DNA of 64,000 nt from Brotonthovivens ammoniilytica (GTDB lineage: Bacteria; Bacillota; Clostridia; Lachnospirales; Lachnospiraceae). This document shows, piece after piece, positions 45,305 to 54,958 of this stretch (position 1 is its first letter; every line of letters begins with the position of its first letter). The notes beneath the pieces are model-generated. The model saw only the letters and a program-made list of their open reading frames with translations. It was not told where the DNA came from and made no database searches. The DNA lies in NCBI RefSeq assembly GCF_025566885.1, contig NZ_JAOQJQ010000009.1:1-64000 (forward strand). Direction: 5' to 3'. Both the position numbers and the translations under genes were made by a program.

Positions 45305-45461
45305 AAAAAGAATCCTGCCACGGCAGGATTCTCCGCCTGCGGCGGGTTGCGCAAGCAACATGATTCCACTCTGCCGCAGTGCGATCATCAGCGGAGCGTT
45401 TTTTTGCTCTATAGGAATCGCTACTTTTCAGCTTTATCACAACACGGTATTTCCTAAAGAG
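45305..45461 (-). repeat. Dispersed repeat, copy B
   Basis: Full copy of the ~157-bp family, lying between the PrsA-like gene (its upstream neighbour on this strand) and the right operon promoter. Terminal hairpin AATCCTGC/GCAGGATT followed by T residues on the minus strand. It differs from copy A by an extra T in the run before the 55-bp module and by CTAAAGAG at one end. The 446-bp gap 45073-45518 holds this copy, the promoter with its inverted repeat, and a weak terminator-like GAAG/CTTC hairpin near 45470-45485. Confidence 0.85.
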
Positions 45462-45518
45462 CAAAAAAAGAAGCCAAATAACTTCAGCTCCTTTTTCATT
45501 TCTTTCACTTTTTACTTT

Positions 45519-46490
45519 TTATTCTTCTAGAGTATTCTCTCCGCCAAAATATTTTTCAAAGACAGTAAAAAAACTTCCGGTTTTTAACTCTCCGCTGGTG
45601 TCAAGCTCTACATTCTTCCAGATCTCCTCATTGAATCTGGAATCCGCTTCCTTTACATATGTATCATAGGTGCTGTTCACCGCAGCTTCCATTCTGCTCT
45701 TTAATACTTTCTCTTTATTCTTTTCGGTAAGCTCTGCGTCATAACTTTTCACACATCGGAAAATATAATAACCGTTATCTTCCGCTGTAATCCCACTGAT
45801 TTGATTGTCCTTTAATGCAAAAATATCTTCCTGGTTTTCTTCCTCTAACTGGCTTTTGTCCAGATTAATATCTGTTTTTGCAGCCTCATTGTAAGAAGAC
45901 GCCAGCTGCGCAAAATCCTCTCCGTTATCCAGCTGCTGCTTTATTTTCTTTGCGGTGTCCTCCGATTTTACAAAAATCTGCTGGGCTTTCATAACCTGTG
46001 CCTCTGCGTCGCTGACTTCCTGATCTATGTTTTCTGTCAGCGACTGATAGGTCATCTGGGCAGCGGCATATCTTTCATACAAATCCGTCAGTTCCTTTTC
46101 TGAAATACCAAAATATTTCTTTTCCGCATCATTCAGCGTTTTATAATACTCCTTTGCCGCATCCTCTGCCTGGCTCATCTGCGCTTCCGTAAGCGTAAGC
46201 CCCTTATCTTTGGCAATCAGATCCATAGTATAAATCTCCGCCAGCTTTGTCACCGTGAGATTTTTTATGTAAACCTCCAGTTTTTCCTTCTGATCAGATT
46301 CCCATAGATTCACCCCGTACAGGTCCGCATACTGATTCTGATAATTTACCAGAAATACTTTGGCTTCCGACACTGTACAGGCCTCTTTATCAATCTTAAA
46401 TACATTCTTTTTTCCAATACCGCATCCCGTCAGCGCTGCTGCAGTTAAAACCGCCGCAGCGCCCCATGTAATCCATTGTTTTACTTTCAT
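45519..46490 (-). CDS. PrsA-like parvulin-type foldase lipoprotein
   Basis: 323 residues from the ATG at 46490 (AAAGGAATT); an upstream start at 46529 would bury the signal peptide. Lipoprotein signal with lipobox LTGC. A SurA/PrsA N-terminal helical region (~30-150) precedes a parvulin (PPIC) domain: AQQIFVKSEDTAKKIKQQL, GEDFAQLASSYNEA and NGYYIFRCVKSY. Such proteins fold secreted proteins on the outer face of the membrane. The usual catalytic core is shortened, so isomerase activity is uncertain. Last gene of the addB-addA-maf operon. Confidence 0.8.
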   Translation of the reverse strand: MKVKQWITWGAAAVLTAAALTGCGIGKKNVFKIDKEACTVSEAKVFLVNYQNQYADLYGVNLWESDQKEKLEVYIKNLTVTKLAEIYTMDLIAKDKGLTLTEAQMSQAEDAAKEYYKTLNDAEKKYFGISEKELTDLYERYAAAQMTYQSLTENIDQEVSDAEAQVMKAQQIFVKSEDTAKKIKQQLDNGEDFAQLASSYNEAAKTDINLDKSQLEEENQEDIFALKDNQISGITAEDNGYYIFRCVKSYDAELTEKNKEKVLKSRMEAAVNSTYDTYVKEADSRFNEEIWKNVELDTSGELKTGSFFTVFEKYFGGENTLEE

Positions 46491-46521
46491 TTCAGCAATT
46501 CCTTTTCTAACTCTGCTGTTA

Positions 46522-46785
46522 TCACGCATCCACTACCAGATAACGTCCGTCCGGCAGAGCAAATACTTCCTGGGCTTCTTCCAGGTCTTCTTTGGTCATT
46601 CCGGCAATATCCGCACCTGCCTCCTCCAGATATTCCCGCACCTCTTTTATATTTTTGCAGACCACTGCCATACACATTTCTAAAAAATCTTCTGCTTCCT
46701 CCTGTGTTTTTGCAACTTTTTTTGGAAACAACTTCAGCTGTTGTTCCAGAAAAACCTGAATACACATTTCATCATATTCGTACAT
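46522..46785 (-). CDS. Small conserved-looking protein of unknown function
   Basis: 87 residues from the ATG at 46785, which has AAGGAG 7 nt upstream; a longer frame to 46812 is possible. Acidic and mostly helical (KTQEEAEDFLEMCMAVVCKN, EDLEEAQEVF), ending in FALPDGRYLVVDA. No membrane segment or known motif. Lies between maf and the PrsA-like gene with 31-nt spacing, hence probably cotranscribed. I do not recognise the family. Confidence 0.7.
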   Translation of the reverse strand: MYEYDEMCIQVFLEQQLKLFPKKVAKTQEEAEDFLEMCMAVVCKNIKEVREYLEEAGADIAGMTKEDLEEAQEVFALPDGRYLVVDA

Positions 46786-46876
46786 CACATACTCCTTTAT
46801 TTTGTCATTCAAGTCTCGCTCTTGTGAGACTTAGTGCACCATTCGGGTCAGCTTTGCTGACAATATTCTGTTACTA

Positions 46877-47503
46877 TCATAAAGGCAAAACCCCGTCTGT
46901 GCAATGATTTTTAAATATTTCCGGGTGCCATTTTTTCAGTTCCTGATACAGTCGTGAAACAGGAAGACCTACTACATTATTATAATCCCCGTGGATCTTT
47001 TTAATAAACACGGCTCCCTTTCCCTGTATCCCATAAGAACCAGCCTTGTCCATAGGTTCTTTCGTCTGGATATAGTCCCGTATTTCCTCCGGACTGATAT
47101 CGTACATCGTCACATCTGCAGCTTCATAAAAGGTATGAACCTGTTTTTTTCCGGTATACAAAAGAATAACAGATACCCCGGTATACACCTGATGTGTCTG
47201 CCCGGACAGCATGGATAATACCCGAAATGCATCCTGCTCATCCCCGGGCTTTCCCAGAATCTGTTCCTTAAATACCACCACCGTATCAGCGCCTACTATC
47301 ACATAATTCCCCGGAGAATCTGACAGCTGAGACGCAATCTCTTCTGCCTTCCGCCGGGCAAGTTCCATGACAACCTGATCCGGACTTGATTTGCTGATGC
47401 TTTCCTCACCTGCGGCCGGCATCACCCGAAAGGAAAGCCCCACCTGGTTCAGCAGATCTCTTCTTCTAGGAGATGCCGACGCTAAAATCCATTGATATTC
47501 CAT
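46877..47503 (-). CDS. maf: Maf-family nucleotide pyrophosphatase
   Basis: 208 residues from the ATG at 47503 (AAGGGGGAA). Typical segments: ILASASPRRRDLL at the start, VGADTVVVF in the middle, and EPMDKAGSYGIQGKGAVFI with IHGDYNNVVGLP. Maf proteins hydrolyse dTTP, UTP and modified nucleotides to monophosphates and pyrophosphate, acting in nucleotide-pool hygiene and linked to septum formation. Starts 37 nt after addA. Confidence 0.92.
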   Translation of the reverse strand: MEYQWILASASPRRRDLLNQVGLSFRVMPAAGEESISKSSPDQVVMELARRKAEEIASQLSDSPGNYVIVGADTVVVFKEQILGKPGDEQDAFRVLSMLSGQTHQVYTGVSVILLYTGKKQVHTFYEAADVTMYDISPEEIRDYIQTKEPMDKAGSYGIQGKGAVFIKKIHGDYNNVVGLPVSRLYQELKKWHPEIFKNHCTDGVLPL

Positions 47504-47540
47504 TCTAAAATTCCCCCTTGATTCTTTCAAGTCTTGCTCT

Positions 47541-50500
47541 TTATTCAACGGATATCACAGACCCAAGGCGGAAGGAATACAGAAAAATTTTCTCTACCTT
47601 CATCTGCGGAAACACCTTTTCTAACGCCTGTCCGTAAAGCAGAAGCTGCTTTCGGTATCTTCCCGCCAGCTCCCCGCCATTTGATACCGCATCTGTTTTA
47701 TAATCCAGCAGTGTTATGCCTTTTTCTCCGGTCCAGAATACATCTATAATTCCCTGCACAAGCACCGGCTCTTCTCCCTTGGCCTCTTCCCATACCTGAC
47801 ACGCCGGCAGAGCCATCACAAAAGGACGCTCCCGGTAGAGTCTTTCTTCCTTCTGGGCCTTAGCCATCTCAAAGGCCAGATCAGATGAGGCAAAAGCCGT
47901 CAGCTGCTTTATGTCCAGACGAACTGCCAGCGCTTCATCTATCAGATGCATATGCCGCATCCTGTCAAACTCTGCCTCCACCCAGTCACCGGCCTGTAAA
48001 CCTTTGCAGTTTAATAGTCCCGCAAAGTCAAAGCACTCCAGGAAGCGATGCATGGCCGTCCCTTTAAGAGCTCCTGCATTCTCTTCCTCTTTTCTGTCTG
48101 CGAATTTCGGAAGATACGGAATCACGTCCTGTTTCGGATAAAACTCTGCCGCCTGGGCAGCTATCTGCTCTTCCATATATCTGTGCTTTAATTCAGAGAC
48201 TGACACTTTCTGCTTTATAATTCCAAAGGCTTCATAAGGATATTTCCAGGACATCCTCTCATCCCACAAACTCAACGCTTTGGAATCTGTCTGTGACAAG
48301 GCCGCAAGTATTTTCTCCCGGCTGTTAAAAAGCTCCGCTTTCTTATCCGCTTCCATCTCAGCCCGCTCATAGTCTCTAATTATCTCAAGCTCCCAGGGCT
48401 GTTCGTTGGACAGAATAACCGGAAGCACCCAGTCCCAGAAACACCTGGCTTCTGTCCGCTGCACAAAGGGAAGCTTTTCTCCTTTTTTCAGAGGACATGG
48501 CGTAAAGGATTTCTTCTCATCTATGATTCCTGTCAAAATGAGTTTTTCTCTGGCTCTGGTCAGGGCCACATACAAAAGACGCAGCTCTTCTCCCAGAAGC
48601 TCCTTACGTTCCAGCATTCCAAATACCTGCCGGGAAATACCAGAACACTTCACCCTGTATTGTCCGTTCATCCAGCGCATCCCCACGCCATACTGAGGAT
48701 GAAAAATCATGGGAGCATTTAAGCTCATCAGATTAAATTCCTTTCCCATGCCGCACAAGAATACTACCGGAAACTCCAGCCCCTTGCTTTTATGTATGGT
48801 CATAAGATGTACCGCATGGTCCCGGCTGCTGACAAGCTCCGCCTCTCCGTAATCCATCTCGTATTTGAGCATCTGTTCAATATACCGTATAAAATGAAAC
48901 AGCCCCTGATAACTGGTGTTTTCATAGGCAATGGCCCGCTCTAAAAACATATCCAGATTCGCCTTTCTCTGCCGCCCTCCGGGCAGCGCCGTTACATAGT
49001 TCAGATATCCCGTCTCCCGGTAAATCTGCTGAATCAGCTCATGAACAGGGGTATATGGAACTAACTCCCGGAGTTTTTCAATAAGCTCCCAGAAAGTTGT
49101 TATCTTCTGCTGAATTCTCTGAACATCTGCACCTCTGTCTTTACTGCTTTCCAGCAGTTTTTCCCATTCCTCCTTATTGAGCGACTTCCAGGCCAGAACA
49201 CTTTCTGAGAAAGATTTCTCCGGAAATGCTGCTTTAAGATCTGCCATCTCTTCTGCTGAAAATCCGCCGATTGCCGATGACATAACCCCCGCCAGAGGGA
49301 TATCCTGTCTTGGATTATCCAGGATTTTCAAAAACTGAATTACAGTCTGTACTTCTATAGCTGAAAAATATCCCGACTTTGATGTGGTCACAAGAGGAAT
49401 CCCCTCTTCTGAAAATACCCGCACAAAAGTTTCGCTAAAGCCTTTTAGAGCGTGCACCAGTATTACAATATCCTGATAGTCAAACTCTGTACTCTGCACC
49501 AGCTTACGTATCCTTGCGGCTGTATACCGGGCCTCTGCTTCGACTTTATCCTTCTGGTCCAGAGAGAGAACAATCCCCGCCAGCTCCGCCTGGTATTGTT
49601 TTGGATCTTTCGTCTCTTCATAAGCCGCCCCCGGATATAATGCCGCCTTTTCATCATAAGCGATATTTCCCATATCCACATCCATAATATGATCAAAAAT
49701 CTCATTGGTAAAATCCAGCACTTCCTGTCTGCTCCGGAAGTTCTTATGCAGATCAATTCTCTGATACTTTCCATCTTCAATGGTATACTGGTTATATTTT
49801 TCCATAAAAAGCTCGGGTCTGGCCAGACGAAACCGATAAATACTCTGCTTTACATCTCCAACCATGAAAATATTCGGTTCCCCATTCTCTTCTCTTGAAA
49901 CAGCACGGATCAGGGCTTCCTGCACATAATTGCTGTCCTGGTATTCATCTACCATAACTTCCGCAAACCTTTGCTGATACTCCCCTGCTGCTGCCGTGGG
50001 CTTTTTAGTTTCAGAATCCACCAGAATATTCAGGGTAAAATGTTCAATATCCGAAAAATCCAGAATATTCCGGTCCCCTTTCTCCTGAGCAAACTTCTTC
50101 CTGAATAATTTTACCAAACGTACCAGCTCTTCCATAGGAATCTTCTCATCCTGAAGCATCTGAAGCTGCTGAGCCGGCGGATAAGCAAAATAACTGTTCT
50201 TTAAAACTGTCAGCTGTTTTTTTACTTTGTCCCTGAGATCCTGAACCTTTTTTTTCTTTTCCGGATCACAAGTCTGCTTTTTTCTAGAGAGAGCCTGAAA
50301 AGAGAAATCCTGCAGCGCCTTATACCAGTCTTTATAACTTTTCTGTCCCTCTAACTGTTCCAGCCTGTGGATGTCATCATATATTGCTTCCAGATAGAGG
50401 ACCGGGCCATCCTCCTGCTGTGCAATATTTAACATCTGATTTTCCGTCTGAAGCAAAGACTGTATCATTTGATTCAGCCATGCAAACAATTCCCCCATAA

Positions 50501-51134
50501 AGGGCAGTGCATCCATTTCCTCCAGAGAACTGCACTGATACATGGAAAGACTCTCATCCAGCCACTCTTCGGGCCAGGGATAACTGTCTGAATATTCAAA
50601 CAGGCTTCCTAGCATCTGACGGATATTATGATCGTTCTTTGTATTGCTGTAATTCTCTATAAGATACAGAAAAGTTTCTCTCTTTTCCTCATAAGCCTCA
50701 TGAAGCACCTCATCAAGCACATCCTCTTTAAGCATACTGATCTCCCGCTCATCGGCAATCCGAAAACCGGGATCCAGACCAATCTCATAAAAATGATTGC
50801 GTATGACACTCAGCCCAAAGCTGTGAATGGTTGATATCTGTGCATTGTGAACCAAAGTTACCTGTCTTTGCAGATGCAGATTATCTGGCTGTTCCTTTAA
50901 TGCGGTGTCAAGGGCTGCGCCGATGCGTTCACGCATTTCAGATGCCGCCGCATTGGTAAAAGTCACCACTAAAAGCCGGTCAATATCTATGGGATGCTCC
51001 TGATTCAGTATCATCTGGATAATCCGTTCCACAAGCACGGCTGTCTTTCCGGATCCGGCTGCCGCCGAAACAAGAAGGTTACGCTGATGCAGTCCTATCA
51101 CCTGCTTCTGCTCTGCTGTCCATCTCATTTCCAT
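47541..51134 (-). CDS. addA: Helicase-exonuclease AddAB, subunit AddA
   Basis: 1197 residues. UvrD/Rep-like helicase with Walker A SAAAGSGKTAVLVERI near the N-terminus, helicase motif II VMVDEYQDSN, the QSIYRFR region and motif VI LLYVALTRAREKLIL. The C-terminal RecB-like nuclease domain has GTAMHRFLE and LLDYKTD. With AddB it resects double-strand breaks for RecA loading at Chi. The start overlaps the addB end by 10 bp, so translation is coupled. Confidence 0.95.
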   Translation of the reverse strand: MEMRWTAEQKQVIGLHQRNLLVSAAAGSGKTAVLVERIIQMILNQEHPIDIDRLLVVTFTNAAASEMRERIGAALDTALKEQPDNLHLQRQVTLVHNAQISTIHSFGLSVIRNHFYEIGLDPGFRIADEREISMLKEDVLDEVLHEAYEEKRETFLYLIENYSNTKNDHNIRQMLGSLFEYSDSYPWPEEWLDESLSMYQCSSLEEMDALPFMGELFAWLNQMIQSLLQTENQMLNIAQQEDGPVLYLEAIYDDIHRLEQLEGQKSYKDWYKALQDFSFQALSRKKQTCDPEKKKKVQDLRDKVKKQLTVLKNSYFAYPPAQQLQMLQDEKIPMEELVRLVKLFRKKFAQEKGDRNILDFSDIEHFTLNILVDSETKKPTAAAGEYQQRFAEVMVDEYQDSNYVQEALIRAVSREENGEPNIFMVGDVKQSIYRFRLARPELFMEKYNQYTIEDGKYQRIDLHKNFRSRQEVLDFTNEIFDHIMDVDMGNIAYDEKAALYPGAAYEETKDPKQYQAELAGIVLSLDQKDKVEAEARYTAARIRKLVQSTEFDYQDIVILVHALKGFSETFVRVFSEEGIPLVTTSKSGYFSAIEVQTVIQFLKILDNPRQDIPLAGVMSSAIGGFSAEEMADLKAAFPEKSFSESVLAWKSLNKEEWEKLLESSKDRGADVQRIQQKITTFWELIEKLRELVPYTPVHELIQQIYRETGYLNYVTALPGGRQRKANLDMFLERAIAYENTSYQGLFHFIRYIEQMLKYEMDYGEAELVSSRDHAVHLMTIHKSKGLEFPVVFLCGMGKEFNLMSLNAPMIFHPQYGVGMRWMNGQYRVKCSGISRQVFGMLERKELLGEELRLLYVALTRAREKLILTGIIDEKKSFTPCPLKKGEKLPFVQRTEARCFWDWVLPVILSNEQPWELEIIRDYERAEMEADKKAELFNSREKILAALSQTDSKALSLWDERMSWKYPYEAFGIIKQKVSVSELKHRYMEEQIAAQAAEFYPKQDVIPYLPKFADRKEEENAGALKGTAMHRFLECFDFAGLLNCKGLQAGDWVEAEFDRMRHMHLIDEALAVRLDIKQLTAFASSDLAFEMAKAQKEERLYRERPFVMALPACQVWEEAKGEEPVLVQGIIDVFWTGEKGITLLDYKTDAVSNGGELAGRYRKQLLLYGQALEKVFPQMKVEKIFLYSFRLGSVISVE

Positions 51135-54100
51135 TCCGTTTCCTCCTCATCCATCCGTCTCCAGATCTCTTCCTCTGCCAGATTTTCAAGCTGTTTTTTT
51201 TCGTACCCCGGTATCCGTAAATCAAACTGGCAGACACCGGCAAAGGGACAGTACTGACATCCATCCTGATCATTTAAAACCACAGGTTTGGGGCTGATTT
51301 CTCCTTTCAGAATCTGCCTTGCACTTTCTTTGATTTTTGCTTCTGTAAATCTTCCCAGCTTTTCAAACTGGTCCCTGCTGGCCACAGAGCATCCTCTAGA
51401 ACTTAATGTCCCGTCCTTTTTCAGTGTAACGGGTATAACTCTTGATTTTCCTTCCAGATCTTTGTCCAGTTTTTCAATCACAGCAGGATCCTGATTAATA
51501 AGCCCCTCGGGTCTTAATTCTTCCAGAACGGCTTTTTCTATGTCTTCCGAAGAGGCCTGCGCGGACAGCTCCACCATAGGATTTTCCAGATGATAATAAA
51601 GTACTCCCGCCGGAATCACATCTTTATCCGGCGTCTTTTTTCTTTCTCCTGCAAGGGCCTCATTCATATAGGTCATCAGCTGCAGCTGAAGCCCATAATA
51701 TAGGTTCAACAGCTGAAACTTTTTCTTGCCGGACTTGTAATCTAAGACTTTCAGATAAATCTGATCTTCATTTTCAAAGGTATCAATCCGGTCAATTCTT
51801 CCCCGGATTATGATTTTCTCCTGCTCATTTAACCTTTCTTGACCCTGAGACAGCTCCAGTTCCCGCCGGAATAATGTCTCATATTCTCCAGGATGAAAAA
51901 CACCCCTTCGTATCTGTGCAGTAAGGGCCCATACGCTTCTTTCCAGAATTTTATGAATCCGCTCTATCATATAACGCCCCCGGCTGCTGTCCTCCAAAAC
52001 ACTGGTATCCATGGAAAGAACCGTTTCTGTAACAGCCTCTTTTAACAGCCGCTTCTGCTGCTCTTTTGTAATATCAAACCAGCTTAAGTTTTCATTTTTT
52101 ACTTTCCGGCTGTAGCATTCAAGGGCCCCATGAAACACGTTTCCCATATCCGCTGTCTCAAATGTAAACTCCGGCCGTTCTTTCAGCTTCAGACCATATT
52201 CCAGAAAGTGGGCGTAAGCACACCTTGCAAAGGACTCAAACCTGGAAACAGAAGTTTGAAGTGTGGTTCCATAGAGCCGTTTCGCTGTTTCTGTATTCAA
52301 ACCTTCTCCGTCAAAGCAGGCAAACGCAGCATCAAACAGCCGGCGTGTCTGGTCCGCCCACACAGGCTGAGCTAAAAGCCAGTGATGAAACCCCTTCCAC
52401 TCGCCTGTAATCTGTCCTTCCCTGGCAAGTATCAGTCCCTTTACATACTGCTTCATAACATCTCCGGCCGTCAGGTATCTGTCTGAATCCTCCGGTGTTA
52501 ATTCCTGTACCTGTAAAAAAGGAAACATCCTGCAGATAGCTCCCACCAGGTAAGAGGGCTTCCTGGCATTTCCAAGACTGTCCATTCTGCCGCAGGTCAT
52601 AATCAGCGCGTCAGAGGGCTTGGTCATATTCAGATATAGATAAAACTTCTGCAGAAAAACCTGTTCCCGGGCAGTGGAAGCCAGCTCTATGTTTCTGTCT
52701 GCCAGCAGCTCCCTGTCATACTGGGAAAGCAGACTTCCCCGGTCTGCCTGTTTTGGGACAACACCGTCATTAAGCCCCAGAAAAATAACTACCTTCACGC
52801 GGTCTAGACGTGTTCTCTCAATATCTCCAAGAATCACGCAGTCTGCACCGGGAGGGATAGTTCCTATTTTTGCCGCAGTAAATCCGGCATCCAGTATATC
52901 CGCATACTCCCGGACAGTGGTGGTCTCCTCTCCCAGCAGATCTACAATCTTATCCAGCAGGTCAATAACTACCCGGTAAATCTGAGCATACACCGCCGCC
53001 TGGACTTCCTGACCTTCCGCCTCAAACTGCTCCTGTTTTTCCTTTAACTGTTCCTGCATATGAAGGGACAGCATCAGCTGATACAGCGCCTCCGACATAC
53101 TGCGCACTGTACGTTTTCTTCCCTTTAGCGCAGTTCGAAAATCCATAATCTGCGTTACAAATCGTTCTCTGAAGCTATTGAGCTTACAAAGCTTTTGCAG
53201 CCCGTCCTCCTGGCTTTTTAGCACAGATGTCTTTGTTCCCGGCAGATGGACCCATTTCTCCTTCCACCGCCGAAATCCCCGGATTCCCCGTTCCAGCACA
53301 TAATTTTCCACCACATCAATTTCATCGGGTTCAAAACCGGAAAGTCCTGTTCTGAGATAACGGAATACACTTTCGTAACTGAAATCCTTTTCCACCATCC
53401 AAAGCGCAGCCCGGACCCACTCCGTAAAGGGGTGAAACAGCACGTTTTCTTTCTCATCAGAAAAGTACGGAATACCGCTGGTTTCAAATACTTCTTTTGC
53501 ATATTTCTCATACACATCTGCACAGCCGCTGACAATGGCAATATCCTGATACCGGTAATTATAACACTCTAACAGCTCCCGAATCTTTGCCGCAGCAAAA
53601 ATCAGCTCCTCCTTCGGGCTGGCCAGGCTGTACACGGACAATGCCGGACATCTGTCTCTTTCCTCCGGGGCATGTTCCATAACATAATACCCAGGACGGA
53701 ACAGATGCTCTTCTAGAAATCCCAGCACCTGATTTTTTGAAAACCGCCCCAGGCGTCCGTCCAGCAGCTTTGGCTGTTCTATGGTAATTCCCAGCCTTCC
53801 GGCCATGCCTGTCAGGCTTCGGACCATTTTACGGCTCATATAAAACAGTTCCTGAATTCCCCTGTCATTGTAGAGCTCCCCCTGGATATCCATACAGGCA
53901 GTTACATAAAACTCCCCGGACACCTTCATAAGTTCACGCATCAGATTCATCTGTACCGGAGTAAAGCCAGTGAAACAGTCAAAAGCAAATACTGCCCCTT
54001 TTAAAAGCTCAGATTCTCCCACACAATCTGCCAGCACAGAAAGCAGTGTCTCCGATGTCACAAAACGATCTTTTAAATACCGGTCAAATTCCCGGTACAA

Positions 54101-54583
54101 AAGCAGCATGTCCTTTAACTTATAGTACAATGCTCCATTCTTGGATAATGCCAAAAGCTCATCCTCAAGATCTTTTGGAGTCAAACCATACTGCATAAAC
54201 TCCGAAATCAGAGACTTCATCTGATCAATATAACCCATTCTGCTGATATTTTGTTTTAAAGCTGTCAGGCTGTTTTTATGATCTTCCGCCAGTTTCCGAA
54301 GCACCAGATTCTTTCCGGTATCTTCCAGCACAGAAAGACTGCCTTTTCCAAGCTCATCAAAAATACGGTAGGCCAGCCGGTCAAAGCTCACCACATCCAC
54401 ATTCATAATGGCCTGCTCCGGCTGTCTTAACACTAGCTCTTTTTGTGTCTGCATGGTAAACTGTTCCGGAACAACCACATAAAACATGCGCCTGGGATCC
54501 TTTTTCGCCTGCTGTAAAATTGTCTGATGCAGAGTATATGTTTTTCCGCTTCCTGAATTTCCTATCAAAAAATGCAGCGCCAT
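51125..54583 (-). CDS. addB: Helicase-exonuclease AddAB, subunit AddB
   Basis: 1152 residues from the ATG at 54583 (AAAGGAGAG). A longer frame to 54718 runs through repeat copy C and is not real. N-terminal ATP-binding loop LIGNSGSGKTYTL, an inactivated helicase core, and a C-terminal nuclease domain with LDYKSGKKK. The iron-sulfur cysteines typical of AddB are present (RCAYAHFLE, then CQYCPFAGVCQFD). Its promoter at 54798-54826 lies beyond a dispersed repeat, so the mRNA leader should contain copy C, including its terminator hairpin, which makes read-through or regulation possible. Confidence 0.93.
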   Translation of the reverse strand: MALHFLIGNSGSGKTYTLHQTILQQAKKDPRRMFYVVVPEQFTMQTQKELVLRQPEQAIMNVDVVSFDRLAYRIFDELGKGSLSVLEDTGKNLVLRKLAEDHKNSLTALKQNISRMGYIDQMKSLISEFMQYGLTPKDLEDELLALSKNGALYYKLKDMLLLYREFDRYLKDRFVTSETLLSVLADCVGESELLKGAVFAFDCFTGFTPVQMNLMRELMKVSGEFYVTACMDIQGELYNDRGIQELFYMSRKMVRSLTGMAGRLGITIEQPKLLDGRLGRFSKNQVLGFLEEHLFRPGYYVMEHAPEERDRCPALSVYSLASPKEELIFAAAKIRELLECYNYRYQDIAIVSGCADVYEKYAKEVFETSGIPYFSDEKENVLFHPFTEWVRAALWMVEKDFSYESVFRYLRTGLSGFEPDEIDVVENYVLERGIRGFRRWKEKWVHLPGTKTSVLKSQEDGLQKLCKLNSFRERFVTQIMDFRTALKGRKRTVRSMSEALYQLMLSLHMQEQLKEKQEQFEAEGQEVQAAVYAQIYRVVIDLLDKIVDLLGEETTTVREYADILDAGFTAAKIGTIPPGADCVILGDIERTRLDRVKVVIFLGLNDGVVPKQADRGSLLSQYDRELLADRNIELASTAREQVFLQKFYLYLNMTKPSDALIMTCGRMDSLGNARKPSYLVGAICRMFPFLQVQELTPEDSDRYLTAGDVMKQYVKGLILAREGQITGEWKGFHHWLLAQPVWADQTRRLFDAAFACFDGEGLNTETAKRLYGTTLQTSVSRFESFARCAYAHFLEYGLKLKERPEFTFETADMGNVFHGALECYSRKVKNENLSWFDITKEQQKRLLKEAVTETVLSMDTSVLEDSSRGRYMIERIHKILERSVWALTAQIRRGVFHPGEYETLFRRELELSQGQERLNEQEKIIIRGRIDRIDTFENEDQIYLKVLDYKSGKKKFQLLNLYYGLQLQLMTYMNEALAGERKKTPDKDVIPAGVLYYHLENPMVELSAQASSEDIEKAVLEELRPEGLINQDPAVIEKLDKDLEGKSRVIPVTLKKDGTLSSRGCSVASRDQFEKLGRFTEAKIKESARQILKGEISPKPVVLNDQDGCQYCPFAGVCQFDLRIPGYEKKQLENLAEEEIWRRMDEEETEWK

Positions 54584-54598
54584 AAATCTCTCCTTTAT

Positions 54599-54755
54599 AA
54601 AAAAGAAACCTGCCACAGCAGGATTCTCCGCCTGCGGCGGGTTGTGTAAACAACATGATTCCACTCCGCCGCAGTGCGATCCACAGCGGAGCGTTTTTTG
54701 CTCTATAGGAATCGGCACTTTTCAGCTTTATCACAACACAGTATTTCCTATAGAG
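54599..54755 (-). repeat. Dispersed repeat, copy C, inside the addB leader
   Basis: Full ~157-bp copy lying between the addB promoter (54798-54826) and the addB start codon (54583). On the minus strand its terminal hairpin (ATCCTGC/GCAGG type, one arm with a mismatch) and T run end about 5 nt before the addB ribosome site. Its other end follows directly after another terminator-like hairpin at 54757-54782. Confidence 0.85.
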
Positions 54756-54756
54756 T

Positions 54757-54782
54757 AAAAAAGAATGTGCAAAGCACATTCA
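54757..54782 (-). terminator. Terminator-like hairpin next to repeat copy C
   Basis: Minus strand GAATGTGC/GCACATTC stem followed by TTTTTT. Nearly identical to the terminal hairpin of repeat copy A (10751-10775), so it is probably the remnant of another copy of the element. Confidence 0.65.
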
Positions 54783-54797
54783 TCTACACTAATTTTT

Positions 54798-54826
54798 ATT
54801 ATACACTATTTATCCGTCCTGTTCAA
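54798..54826 (-). promoter_or_regulatory. Promoter of the addB-addA-maf operon
   Basis: Minus-strand TTGAAC (+ 54821-54826), 17 bp, TATAAT (+ 54798-54803), located between the repeat copies at 54599 and 54851, about 210 nt upstream of addB. Confidence 0.7.
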
Positions 54827-54850
54827 AATATGGATTCAGAACAATCTGAA

Positions 54851-54915
54851 GCGTTTTTTGCTCTATAGGAATCGGTACTTTTCAGCTTTATCACAACACG
54901 GTATTTCCGATAGAG
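54851..54915 (-). repeat. Dispersed repeat, partial copy D (55-bp module only)
   Basis: Only the module with inverted ends (CTCTATAGGAAT ... ATTTCCGATAGAG) and the adjoining GCGTTTTTTG are present; the GC-rich half is missing. It abuts the terminator of the AGCS gene at 54918-54950. Its independent occurrence shows the element is modular. The 375-bp gap 54584-54958 holds copies C and D, the hairpin, the addB promoter and that terminator. Confidence 0.8.
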
Positions 54916-54917
54916 AG

Positions 54918-54950
54918 ACAAAAAGGTCCCCACAGACAGGGGACCTCTCA
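54918..54950 (-). terminator. Terminator of the AGCS symporter gene
   Basis: Minus-strand stem AGGTCCCC/GGGGACCT (+ 54939-54946 with 54924-54931), then a T run, 9 nt beyond the stop codon. Confidence 0.9.
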
Positions 54951-54958
54951 AAATGCTA

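Noticed and set aside
45470..45485. Terminator of the PrsA-like gene
   Set aside because: Only a 4-bp GAAG/CTTC stem before a T run; too weak to list as a terminator, although the position is suggestive.
46786..46876. Two short hairpins (GTCTC/GAGAC and GTCAGC/GCTGAC) between maf and the small unknown gene
   Set aside because: No T-tract and no known motif; too short to call a regulatory RNA or terminator.
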